The position numbers were made by a program, and so were the translations under genes. From Kiritimatiellia bacterium (GTDB lineage Bacteria > Verrucomicrobiota > Kiritimatiellia > JAAZAB01), in the NCBI GenBank assembly GCA_028718125.1, contig JAQUMN010000033.1, positions 1 through 42,350 on the forward strand: DNA of 42,350 nucleotides. Reading direction: 5' to 3'. The notes under the pieces are model-generated. The model made no database searches, had not been told where the DNA came from, and saw nothing but the letters and a program-made list of their open reading frames with translations. Shown here piece by piece: positions 32,441-39,708 of this stretch. Each line of letters opens with the position of its first letter. Position 1 is the first letter of the stretch.

Positions 32441-34197
32441 TGCCACCCGTCCTGGTCGTCGTGCACTCCGGGGGAGAGAACCGGTATTCCGCCTATCTCC
32501 GGGAAATCCTCGATATCGAGGGAATCATGGGCCGGGAGACGCTCGACCTTGCCCGGCAGGATTTGACCGCTGAATGCCTGGATAAACGCGCGCTGGTCAT
32601 CGTAGCCAATGTTCCCCTGGCAAAATCCCAATGCGATTTGTTGCGTCGTTATGTTCTCGGCGGCGGCAAATTGATCGCGTCGCGCCCGCCACCGGAATTG
32701 GCGGATATCTTCGGCGTCACCAGGGTAACGCCGATGATCCGGGAAGGTTATATTACCATCAATCCCGTAAGTCCCTCGGCGGCACGCTGCCCGGTCAACA
32801 GCCTGCAATTCCACGGCGATGGCGACCTTTATCAATCCGTTGATTGCCAAGTAACGGCTTTTTTTGGCGGTGATCTTGGGGCCGGCACAAGTTTCCCGGC
32901 AATATTTTGGAAGAAGCATCCAGCCGGCGGCATCGCCGCCGCATTTGCCTACGACCTGGCCTTCTCCACGGTGCTGTTCCACCAGGGCTTGAAAGAACAG
33001 GCCAGCCATAGCGCGCGGCCGGATGCCGATGGCGACCTGGGATATAAACCCAACGATTTATTCTATGGCTACCTGGATGGACGGCTGAAAAATATACCGC
33101 AGGCGGATATTCATCAGGATTTGTTGGTTGATCTTGTTCATCAACTCGCGCCGATACCTTTGCCGCGCATATGGCATTTTCCGGAAGCGGCGCCGGCTGT
33201 GGCCTTAATTGACGGGGACAGTGATGGGTTCCAGGCGGAAGCGCTGGACAAGGTCATCGCCATTGTTGAAGCAGCGGGCGGCAAGTATACGCTCTATCTG
33301 ATGACAAAAGACTTCGCGCAACTTCCGCCCGCGCGCATGCGCCAGCTGATGGAGCAGGGGCACGACTTCGGTATCCATTTCTGGCAGGGCAGCCGTCTGC
33401 CTTCACTGGAAGATGTGCAAAATAATATGCACAAGGAAACACAGGGTTTCCTGAAAAGGTACGGGTATTCAGCCGTCGCTCACCGTGGTCACTCGGTTAT
33501 CTGGGTGGGCTGGACGGAACATGCCGCTTTCCTTGCGGAAAACGGATTCCACCTTGACTGCAATTTTGCCGCGGGGCCGGGATACCAGGAAGGATATATC
33601 AACGGGAGCGGGTTGCCCGTGAAGTTCATGGATGCGAACGGAAATATTATCAACCTTTATGAACAGGCCACGATAAGCACGGACGATGGCTGGTCATTTG
33701 ACAAGTCACTGTTGCCGTCAAAAACTCTGGGTAAGGCCATGGCCGATTCTCTTCATCAGATTGACGACCTGACATTTAAATACCATGGCGTTTACCATCC
33801 GTATTTTCACCCCGGCCCGGCATACCGTCAATTAAAAGGATGGCCGTTTTGCACCGACTTCTGGATGGAAACGGTTGTCCGCTATGCCCGAAGCAAACAA
33901 ATGTATTTTGTCAACGGACGGGAATGGGTTGCATTTAACGACGGCCGCAGACAAGTAAGCCTGGATAAACTGTCGTGGGATAATGAAAAGGGAGCGCTGG
34001 CGTGCAAAATCCTGAATCCCGCCAAAGCCGAAAGGATCGCAGTTCTTCTGCCTCTCTGCCGGGAGGGCAGGGCAACCGCGCCGGAATTGGTAAAGGGAAA
34101 TGTTGAAGCAAAGGCAGCGGTTCTGGAGCAAAGCCGACAGCTTGTTTTGCTGCTGGATGGCAGCCCTCAAAATGAAATCGTGGTCCGTTATTTGTGA
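32428..34197 (+). CDS. NodB-fold (polysaccharide-deacetylase-like) protein with N-terminal amidotransferase-like domain
   Basis: A 589-aa protein. The ATG at 32428 has GGAAA upstream and overlaps the end of the Kelch gene; ATGs at 32416 and 32437 are alternatives. Residues 1-240 resemble a ThuA/trimerisation-type domain (PVLVVVHSGGENRYSAY, RALVIVANVPLAKSQCDLLR, YVLGGGKLIAS). From about 255 a NodB-like fold starts: AVALIDGDSDGFQ (Asp pair 262/264), GGKYTLYLMTKDFAQL, GHDFGIHFW with His312 and His317, then AHRGHSVIWVGW and ENGFHLDCNF. Asp plus two His fits the metal site of CE4 deacetylases. The C-terminus is beta-rich. No signal peptide. It may deacetylate an amino sugar or oligosaccharide. A second protein with this layout is at 39709. 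Confidence 0.72.
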   Translation: MPAMMPPVLVVVHSGGENRYSAYLREILDIEGIMGRETLDLARQDLTAECLDKRALVIVANVPLAKSQCDLLRRYVLGGGKLIASRPPPELADIFGVTRVTPMIREGYITINPVSPSAARCPVNSLQFHGDGDLYQSVDCQVTAFFGGDLGAGTSFPAIFWKKHPAGGIAAAFAYDLAFSTVLFHQGLKEQASHSARPDADGDLGYKPNDLFYGYLDGRLKNIPQADIHQDLLVDLVHQLAPIPLPRIWHFPEAAPAVALIDGDSDGFQAEALDKVIAIVEAAGGKYTLYLMTKDFAQLPPARMRQLMEQGHDFGIHFWQGSRLPSLEDVQNNMHKETQGFLKRYGYSAVAHRGHSVIWVGWTEHAAFLAENGFHLDCNFAAGPGYQEGYINGSGLPVKFMDANGNIINLYEQATISTDDGWSFDKSLLPSKTLGKAMADSLHQIDDLTFKYHGVYHPYFHPGPAYRQLKGWPFCTDFWMETVVRYARSKQMYFVNGREWVAFNDGRRQVSLDKLSWDNEKGALACKILNPAKAERIAVLLPLCREGRATAPELVKGNVEAKAAVLEQSRQLVLLLDGSPQNEIVVRYL

Positions 34198-34255
34198 TGT
34201 TTACCTGTAATTGTGCCGCCGAGGAACATAACCACAAGTGGAAAGGCGATTGGCA

Positions 34256-35464
34256 ATGAAAAGGACAAAAGTCGGCGTGATTGGCTGTGGCCCAAGGTCA
34301 CAGGGCTCAACGATCAAGAATATTCTCAATATCAAGGGATATCAGCTGACCGCAATTTGCGATAAATACGAGCCGCTTATGCAGAAAACCGTAGAGCGCC
34401 ACAAAGATCGTATCGGCGACGTCAAATTGTATCGCGATTCCGGCAAAATGCTCAAAGAGGCCGATATCGAGGCGGTCTTCGTCGTTGTGGAGCCTGAAAA
34501 CAATGCCGCATTGGTTTGTGAATCGCTGGCCGCCGGCAAGCACACGTATTGCGATGTGCCACTGGCTTATACGATCGAGGACTGCTGGCGGGTGGTGCTG
34601 GCGGCGGAGAAGACCGGGCTGAAATTTTTGATGGGTGAACAAGTGCGCTATTCGCCGAGAATCCAGGCGTGGAGCAGAATGGTCCGGGAAGGACGATTGG
34701 GGAAAATCGTCTATGCGCAGGGGGAATATCTGCATGGAATGGGACCCACGCGCTTTTATATGGACCCGGCAACCGGGGAGCAGATTCATTATGCCGAAGT
34801 GTTAAAGGGAAGGAAAGCGGTCAAAAGCCGGATCTGGAAAATGAAGCACCCGATCTATTATCTGCCCCATGAGCTCAGCCCGCTGCTCAGGGTCATAGAC
34901 GACCGGATTACCCGCGTTTCCTGTGTCGGAACCCGCAGCGATCGGGGTTATGTTTTTGACTTTCTTCCAATGGCGGATATGGAAGTTGCCCTGATGCGCA
35001 CGGAAAAAGACGCGATCATGCGTATGGCAGCGGGCTTTACAATCTCTACTATGCAAAAAGGCGGCCCCAGCATGCATTGGCATCATGTCATGGGAACAAA
35101 AGGAGTGCTGGAACAATCCCGCGACCCCCGCACCAAGGAAGACCTGGTTTATCTGGGAGATGATTTCATATCGCCTGAGGCTCCGGCCCGAATAGCCTGG
35201 GAATTTAATCCCAACCTTATCTCAAAGGAAATACGCGATAGCGGCCATGGCGGACTGGATTTCGGGCCATACAGCCATTTCAGCAAATGGTTGCTGGATG
35301 ATAAATACAACCTTGAGGAACTGCTCACTGTTTATAAGGCGGCGGAAACCGCGGCGCCGGCGGTCCTGGCCGGATTATCCGCCGAAAAGAACGGCGAATG
35401 GTTCGATGTCCCCGATTTTCGGCCGAACAAAAATCGCAAGGCCGGACACATGCCGCGTGGTTGA
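34256..35464 (+). CDS. Gfo/Idh/MocA family oxidoreductase, DVP variant (paralogue of 30165)
   Basis: A 402-aa protein. The ATG at 34256 is 9 bases after GGAAAGG, better than a GTG at 34238. It is clearly related over its whole length to the gene at 30165: KVGVIGCGPRSQGSTIKN, CDVPLAYTIEDCWRVVL with Asp100-Val-Pro, GEQVRYSPRIQAWSRMVREG, and HPIYYLPHELSPLLRVIDDR. The EKP lysine is again absent and the region of the catalytic His/Asp is replaced by the LPHELSPLL segment. The two paralogues are separated by the Kelch and NodB genes in what appears to be one transcript. They may act on successive intermediates or form a mixed oligomer. NAD(P) binding is likely; substrate unknown. Confidence 0.87.
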   Translation: MKRTKVGVIGCGPRSQGSTIKNILNIKGYQLTAICDKYEPLMQKTVERHKDRIGDVKLYRDSGKMLKEADIEAVFVVVEPENNAALVCESLAAGKHTYCDVPLAYTIEDCWRVVLAAEKTGLKFLMGEQVRYSPRIQAWSRMVREGRLGKIVYAQGEYLHGMGPTRFYMDPATGEQIHYAEVLKGRKAVKSRIWKMKHPIYYLPHELSPLLRVIDDRITRVSCVGTRSDRGYVFDFLPMADMEVALMRTEKDAIMRMAAGFTISTMQKGGPSMHWHHVMGTKGVLEQSRDPRTKEDLVYLGDDFISPEAPARIAWEFNPNLISKEIRDSGHGGLDFGPYSHFSKWLLDDKYNLEELLTVYKAAETAAPAVLAGLSAEKNGEWFDVPDFRPNKNRKAGHMPRG

Positions 35465-35499
35465 AACCGTGTCGTATTCAACGGAGTATCCGGATTTTT

Positions 35500-36156
35500 A
35501 TGAATCGCACTTATACATTCCTTTTTATCGGCGACAGTTTAACCGATGTCGGGCGCGTCGGCGGTGAAAATGCCCCCTTGGGCAGGGGCTACCCGCGCCT
35601 GGTTCGCGATCTGCTTGTTGCCCGCCATCCGGAAAAACGCCTGGCCGTCATCAACAAGGGCCTCAGCGGCAATACCATCGCGAACTTGGCCGCCCGGTGG
35701 AAAATTGATGTCCTGCATCAGCGGCCGGATTGGCTGGGCATCCTGATCGGCGCTAACGATATCGGTTATGTCCTGCAAAAATGGGAAGGCTGGCAGGATC
35801 ATACCCCATCGGCTTATGGCAAACATTACGAAAATATTCTAGCCCAAACCCGTCGGCATTTGCCGCATTGCCACATCACGCTGATGGAGCCTTTTTATTT
35901 GACTGTGGATCGCTCCGCGAACCAGCGCGCCAAAGTCCGGCGCGGGCTCAGGGCCTATCGGGATATCGTGCGCGCCATGAGCCGGCGCTTCAAGACCGAA
36001 TGCATTTCCTTTCAACCGCTGTTTGACCAGCAGTTGCGGGCGCATGGAATGCGCACGTTTACCCTGGATGGCGCCCATCCCAACCTGAATGGCGCCATGC
36101 TCATGGCCGATCGAATTCTAAGCGTCATCGAACCTTTGATTAAAAAACCATTATGA
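35500..36156 (+). CDS. SGNH-hydrolase (GDSL esterase-like)
   Basis: A 218-aa protein; the ATG at 35500 places the first strand and GDSL block at the normal position, although the nearest GGAG is 13 bases away. Block I is FLFIGDSLTD (Ser13), block II NKGLSGNT (Gly), block III IGANDIG (Asn) and block V DGAHPNLNG (Asp, His), so the complete Ser-Gly-Asn-His set is present. Such enzymes remove acetyl or other acyl groups from sugars, or cleave lipids. No signal peptide is present, so the enzyme is intracellular. Its TGA overlaps the ATG of a degenerate paralogue (ATGA overlap at 36153). Confidence 0.88.
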   Translation: MNRTYTFLFIGDSLTDVGRVGGENAPLGRGYPRLVRDLLVARHPEKRLAVINKGLSGNTIANLAARWKIDVLHQRPDWLGILIGANDIGYVLQKWEGWQDHTPSAYGKHYENILAQTRRHLPHCHITLMEPFYLTVDRSANQRAKVRRGLRAYRDIVRAMSRRFKTECISFQPLFDQQLRAHGMRTFTLDGAHPNLNGAMLMADRILSVIEPLIKKPL

Positions 36157-36767
36157 ACAAAATCCATCCAGGCAATAATTTCGTTTTTACCGGCATCTGC
36201 ATCCCGGACCGCGAAGTGAGTTACATTTCCCTGTTTACGGCCATGCTGATGTCGCGTCGTCCGGCCTGGCAACTTAACGTCGTGAATCGGTGTTGTCCTC
36301 AGAAATGCACGGCCTATGATCTGCGCAACTTCTGGGAAGACGATGTGATTCAGCTCCGGCCGGCCTGGCTCTGCGTGCTGGTCGGTATCGACGATGTCCG
36401 CAAATGGATACGGCGCGAAAACGATTGGAAAGAATACGCACCCGGCCCTTTCCTGTCCCATTACGACTATCTTATCGGGCGCGCCAAAGACCAGTGCGGA
36501 TCGCGCATCATCCTGCTGGACCCATTTCTAATCGCCGCGCCTCACGAGGAGAATTGGACCGACCAGATTTTTGCCGAACTTCCCGCCTATTACCGAGCAA
36601 TGGCTGCCCTCAGCCGCAAGTATAACGCCATCCGGGTTCCGCTCCAGACCATTTTTCAGCGGCAGTTTCAGCATCGCCCCTGCAATGATTTCCGGCAATA
36701 TCCTGATATTCCCAACGCCCTCGGGCATCTGGTCGTGGCCGAGGCAATGTTCCAGGCAATTCGTTAA
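36153..36767 (+). CDS. Degenerate SGNH-fold paralogue without catalytic residues
   Basis: A 204-aa protein that begins inside the stop of the preceding SGNH gene (ATGA). The fold aligns with that neighbour: FVFTGICIPDREV for block I, where Ser becomes Cys16; LVGIDDVRKW for block III, where Asn becomes Asp; and YPDIPNALGHLVVAEAMF for block V, where both Asp and His are missing. The length and the helical segments in between are kept (HYDYLIGRAKDQCGSRIILL, RAMAALSRKYNAI). It is thus unlikely to be an esterase. It may be the non-catalytic partner of the active copy. This mirrors the amidohydrolase pair at 28586 and 29372. Confidence 0.75.
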   Translation: MNKIHPGNNFVFTGICIPDREVSYISLFTAMLMSRRPAWQLNVVNRCCPQKCTAYDLRNFWEDDVIQLRPAWLCVLVGIDDVRKWIRRENDWKEYAPGPFLSHYDYLIGRAKDQCGSRIILLDPFLIAAPHEENWTDQIFAELPAYYRAMAALSRKYNAIRVPLQTIFQRQFQHRPCNDFRQYPDIPNALGHLVVAEAMFQAIR

Positions 36768-36779
36768 CAAGGAACAAAC

Positions 36780-37388
36780 ATGAAACAGCCATTGCGGCAA
36801 ATTCAGGCAATGGTGGGGTTCGTTCTGATGATGGCGTTGGCGACGACGGCGGCGCCGACATGTTATGATGTCATGGATGAACTGGGCATGCTGATGGAGC
36901 CGGAATTCACGAGCACTCCGGCTGATCTGAAAAAAATTCCTGAATATATCGCCTATGAAAAGACGGTGGTCAGCAATGTAATATCCAAACTATGGAATCA
37001 TCCTTCGATCGTCATATGGAGCGACGACAACGAGGGCAGTTCCGCCAAGGCCGATCCGGTACACTCGCTCAATCACAAGGCCCTCCACGAGACCATCCGC
37101 CGGTTGGATCCCACGCGGCCGACCGACAGCAATGGGAACAACTCGCTCTTCAGCGTCAAGAAGCTGTATAATATCAATTTCAAGCCCGACGTGTTCAATG
37201 TGCATCCCTATGGCAATCCATCGTATCCCGAAGTCAAACGGCAGATGCTTGATTTCAACTGGGACGGCGAGACCCCAGTATATATGGGCGAATTGTTCAC
37301 GGCCGCCGGCGGATCATCGAGATCACTGTGGACATGGGCGCTTTCGAGTTCCTGCACAAGGGCCTTGTTTTTACGGGGCGCTGATTGA
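36780..37388 (+). pseudogene. GH2-like glycosidase remnant (signal peptide fused to an internal fragment)
   Basis: AAGGA precedes the ATG. The first 25 residues are a signal peptide (MKQPLRQIQAMVGFVLMMAL). Immediately after it comes an internal GH2 barrel piece: YDVMDELGMLMEPEF, LWNHPSIVIWSDDNE (the NHPSI.W...NE strand that carries the GH2 acid/base Glu), LHETIRRLDPTRPTDSNGNN, and FNVHPYGNPSYPEVKRQMLD. The N-terminal jelly-roll and immunoglobulin-like domains (usually about 300 residues) are missing, and the end after MGELFTAAGG is not GH2-like. In another frame the same bases read EITVDMGAFEFLHKGLVFTG and stop at 37382-37384, so a frameshift or deletion junction lies near 37310. It is probably inactive. 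Confidence 0.7.
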
Positions 37389-37390
37389 CA

Positions 37391-38386
37391 ATGATTACGA
37401 TTAAAGATATTGCGCGCTTGAGCGGGACCTCGGCCACGGCGGTGTCGTTTGTCCTGAATAACAAGGACCAGGGCAAGGTTAACCCGCGGAAAAAACAGCG
37501 GATCCTGGAATTGATCGGCAAACACGATTATCGCCGGAACAGGGTGGCTCAATCCCTTAAATTGAGGAAAACGTTCAACATCGCCATTTGCATCCAGGGC
37601 TCACTGGGGCAGCAGCCTATTATCGGAAATTATAGCCATCATGAGTTGCTCAACCAGATTGCCAAACGTTGCCACCAGGCCGGATACAGCAACGACCTGA
37701 TTCAGATTGACGTCGACAAAAGCCCGGACCAGGTTACCCGGCAATTAAAGCACCATAGCGCGGATGGATTTGTTTTTCTGAACTGGTCGCCCAACGCGTT
37801 GCAGCCATTGGTGCATACCCTGGAACAGCGGAACATACCGATCGTTTCGGTCGGCACGCCGTTGGCCTGCAGTCCGCTCTGGGTGATCTATGATCGCGCA
37901 ACTTCATTTTTTAACGGCGCGACCTATCTGCTCGATCAAAACCTGAAAAAAATATGCGTGCTGGACACGTTGACTAACTCCCTCCACGCCGATTCCAAAT
38001 ATGAGGCGTATCAAGCAGCGCTGCGGAAGCGCGGGCTGACTCCCTCTCCGCCGTTCCGGGTTTCGTCTATGACCATGAAATCCGTGATGACTGCACTGAA
38101 TGAATTATTGCATGCCGTTCCCGATGTGGATGGCATCATCCTTACCGACAATGCCTTTGCTCCGTATATCGTGGCCGGACTGGAAGGCAAGGCGATCCGC
38201 GTCCTGGGCTTTGGCGACGCGGGGTTTGCCCAGATGTGCGATCCGCGCCTTTCCTATATGCGTTTTCCGATCGAGGCGGTTGCCGAAAGCGCAGTCAACA
38301 TGTTGTTGAACCAGCTTACCCCCCTTGAGCATTTGCGACTTTGTAGTCAGCGTCATCAATGCGAATTAATCGTGCAGGACACGTAA
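37391..38386 (+). CDS. LacI-family transcriptional regulator
   Basis: A 331-aa protein starting at the ATG 37391, 2 bases after the previous frame ends; the preceding in-frame TTG is less likely. The N-terminal helix-turn-helix and hinge are canonical: MITIKDIARLSGTSATAVSF followed by VLNN, and YRRNRVAQSLKLRKT. The sugar-binding periplasmic-protein-like core follows (FNIAICIQGSLGQQ, ADGFVFLNWSPNALQPLVH, IPIVSVGTP, DVDGIILTDNAFAPYIVAGL, IRVLGFGDAGFAQM). The effector pocket has no residue pattern that names the ligand. It lies within the plus-strand cluster and likely regulates it. No operator was identified with confidence. Only 12 bases separate it from the aminotransferase gene. Confidence 0.9.
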   Translation: MITIKDIARLSGTSATAVSFVLNNKDQGKVNPRKKQRILELIGKHDYRRNRVAQSLKLRKTFNIAICIQGSLGQQPIIGNYSHHELLNQIAKRCHQAGYSNDLIQIDVDKSPDQVTRQLKHHSADGFVFLNWSPNALQPLVHTLEQRNIPIVSVGTPLACSPLWVIYDRATSFFNGATYLLDQNLKKICVLDTLTNSLHADSKYEAYQAALRKRGLTPSPPFRVSSMTMKSVMTALNELLHAVPDVDGIILTDNAFAPYIVAGLEGKAIRVLGFGDAGFAQMCDPRLSYMRFPIEAVAESAVNMLLNQLTPLEHLRLCSQRHQCELIVQDT

Positions 38387-38398
38387 AAAGGAGTAATT

Positions 38399-39550
38399 AT
38401 GCAAATTCGAGAAGTTCCATTTGCGGCAATGGGCGGGATCTATGAAGCCGATGACCGTGCAGCCGTGGATCGCGTGGTTGCCGCCGCTTTGGATGCCAAC
38501 GGCAATTTCTTCCCGATGCCGGAGGAGAATGAGTTCCAGACCTTGCTTGCCCGCCACGAAAGAGCGCGCCGGGTGGTTGCCGTAAATTCCTGCGGCACGG
38601 CCCTGGATTGCTGCATGATGGCGCTGGGGATCAAGCCGGGCGATGAAGTCATTACCACGCCCTTGACTTTTGTCTGCACGGCCGGCACGGTTATTGCCCG
38701 GGGCGCCAGGGTGATTTTTGCAGATATCGACCCGGTGACCTTGAATCTGGATCCCCTGAAGGTTCGCGCCTGTATTACGCCCCGCACGCGAGCCATTATC
38801 CCCGTTCATTTTACGGGCCTGGCCTGCGATATCGAGGCTTTCGACCGGATTGCCTCGGAAACCGGGATACCCGTTATCTACGACGCCGCCCATGCCGTTG
38901 GCGCTCTTTACAAGGGCCAGGGCATCGGCGGCCGCGGCCAGGCGTCCTGCTACAGTTTCCAGAGCAATAAGAATATGACCTGTCTGGGCGAGGGTGGGGC
39001 GGTTACAAGCAACGACGAGGCCTTTGCGGAAAGGGTGCGCCAACTGAAGACTTTCGGCTACATTTACGGCGGCCCGACCCTGCGCGTTGCCAGCATCGGC
39101 TTCAATTACCGGATGACCAAGCCCCAGTATGCCGTGGGCATTACCCAATTGAACAAGATTGACCGCGTGATCCGCTTGCGCCAGGAGCGCATGGTCAAGC
39201 TGAACGAACTGCTTGCCGATGTGCCCGAAATCATTCGCCCGGCGGGACACGGACCGGAGCATGGCAGTCATCTTTATGTCGTGCGCCTGGATACCGACAA
39301 GGTCCGCTTCGGTGCATCGGCATTTATCGGTCACCTGAAATCGAAATACAAGGTGGGCACGGCTAAACACTACCCGCCCGTGTGGAGCTGGGAAGCTTTT
39401 CAACAGCTGGGCTATACCGCCAAGGGCTGTCCGCTTGCCGAAAAGATCTGTGCGCAGGTCGTAAGTCTGCCGGTCTTTCCGAGGACAACGGACGAGGATT
39501 TGCATTATGTGGCCTGGGCCATCAAACAAACAATCAGGGACTTGAACTGA
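38399..39550 (+). CDS. DegT/DnrJ/EryC1/StrS-family PLP sugar aminotransferase
   Basis: A 383-aa protein with AAAGGAG 5-6 bases before the ATG. Type-I PLP fold motifs: VVAVNSCGTALDCCMMALGI, GDEVITTPLTFVCTAGTVI, AIIPVHFTGLACDIEAFDRI, VIYDAAHAVGA with Asp162 contacting the PLP ring, and SFQSNKNMTCLGEGGAV with Lys191 as the Schiff-base lysine. The C-terminal part contains FNYRMTKPQYAVGITQL, typical of the family. Members transfer an amino group from glutamate or glutamine to a keto sugar or keto cyclitol. Combined with nearby Gfo/Idh/MocA dehydrogenases, which can make such keto groups, an oxidation-transamination pair is a sensible inference. The exact substrate is not evident. Confidence 0.92.
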   Translation: MQIREVPFAAMGGIYEADDRAAVDRVVAAALDANGNFFPMPEENEFQTLLARHERARRVVAVNSCGTALDCCMMALGIKPGDEVITTPLTFVCTAGTVIARGARVIFADIDPVTLNLDPLKVRACITPRTRAIIPVHFTGLACDIEAFDRIASETGIPVIYDAAHAVGALYKGQGIGGRGQASCYSFQSNKNMTCLGEGGAVTSNDEAFAERVRQLKTFGYIYGGPTLRVASIGFNYRMTKPQYAVGITQLNKIDRVIRLRQERMVKLNELLADVPEIIRPAGHGPEHGSHLYVVRLDTDKVRFGASAFIGHLKSKYKVGTAKHYPPVWSWEAFQQLGYTAKGCPLAEKICAQVVSLPVFPRTTDEDLHYVAWAIKQTIRDLN

Positions 39551-39553
39551 TCC

Positions 39554-39695
39554 AAACTAAAAGTAGGGCTGTGTCATCCACGCTGAAACCAGCGGCGTCG
39601 CAGGCGCTCCGCCCTCCAATATCACGAAATATTTGGTATTTATGGAGGAGCGAGCTCCCGCGAGACCGTTTTTGACGCAGCCCTGAAACTAAAAG
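39554..39695. mobile_element. MITE-like insertion with terminal inverted repeats and 10-bp direct repeats
   Basis: AAACTAAAAG occurs at 39554-39563 and again at 39686-39695, directly flanking imperfect terminal inverted repeats AGGGCTGTGTCA (39565-39576) and TGACGCAGCCCT (39673-39684; 11 of 12 pair). The interior has no gene and carries the CGCCCTCCA...TGGAGG core also found at 18928-18966. This is the structure expected of a short non-autonomous transposon with a target duplication. It separates the aminotransferase gene from the next gene, and the right copy of the duplication overlaps that gene's ribosome-binding AAGGAG. Confidence 0.75.
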
Positions 39696-39708
39696 GAGAA
39701 AGCTGTCT

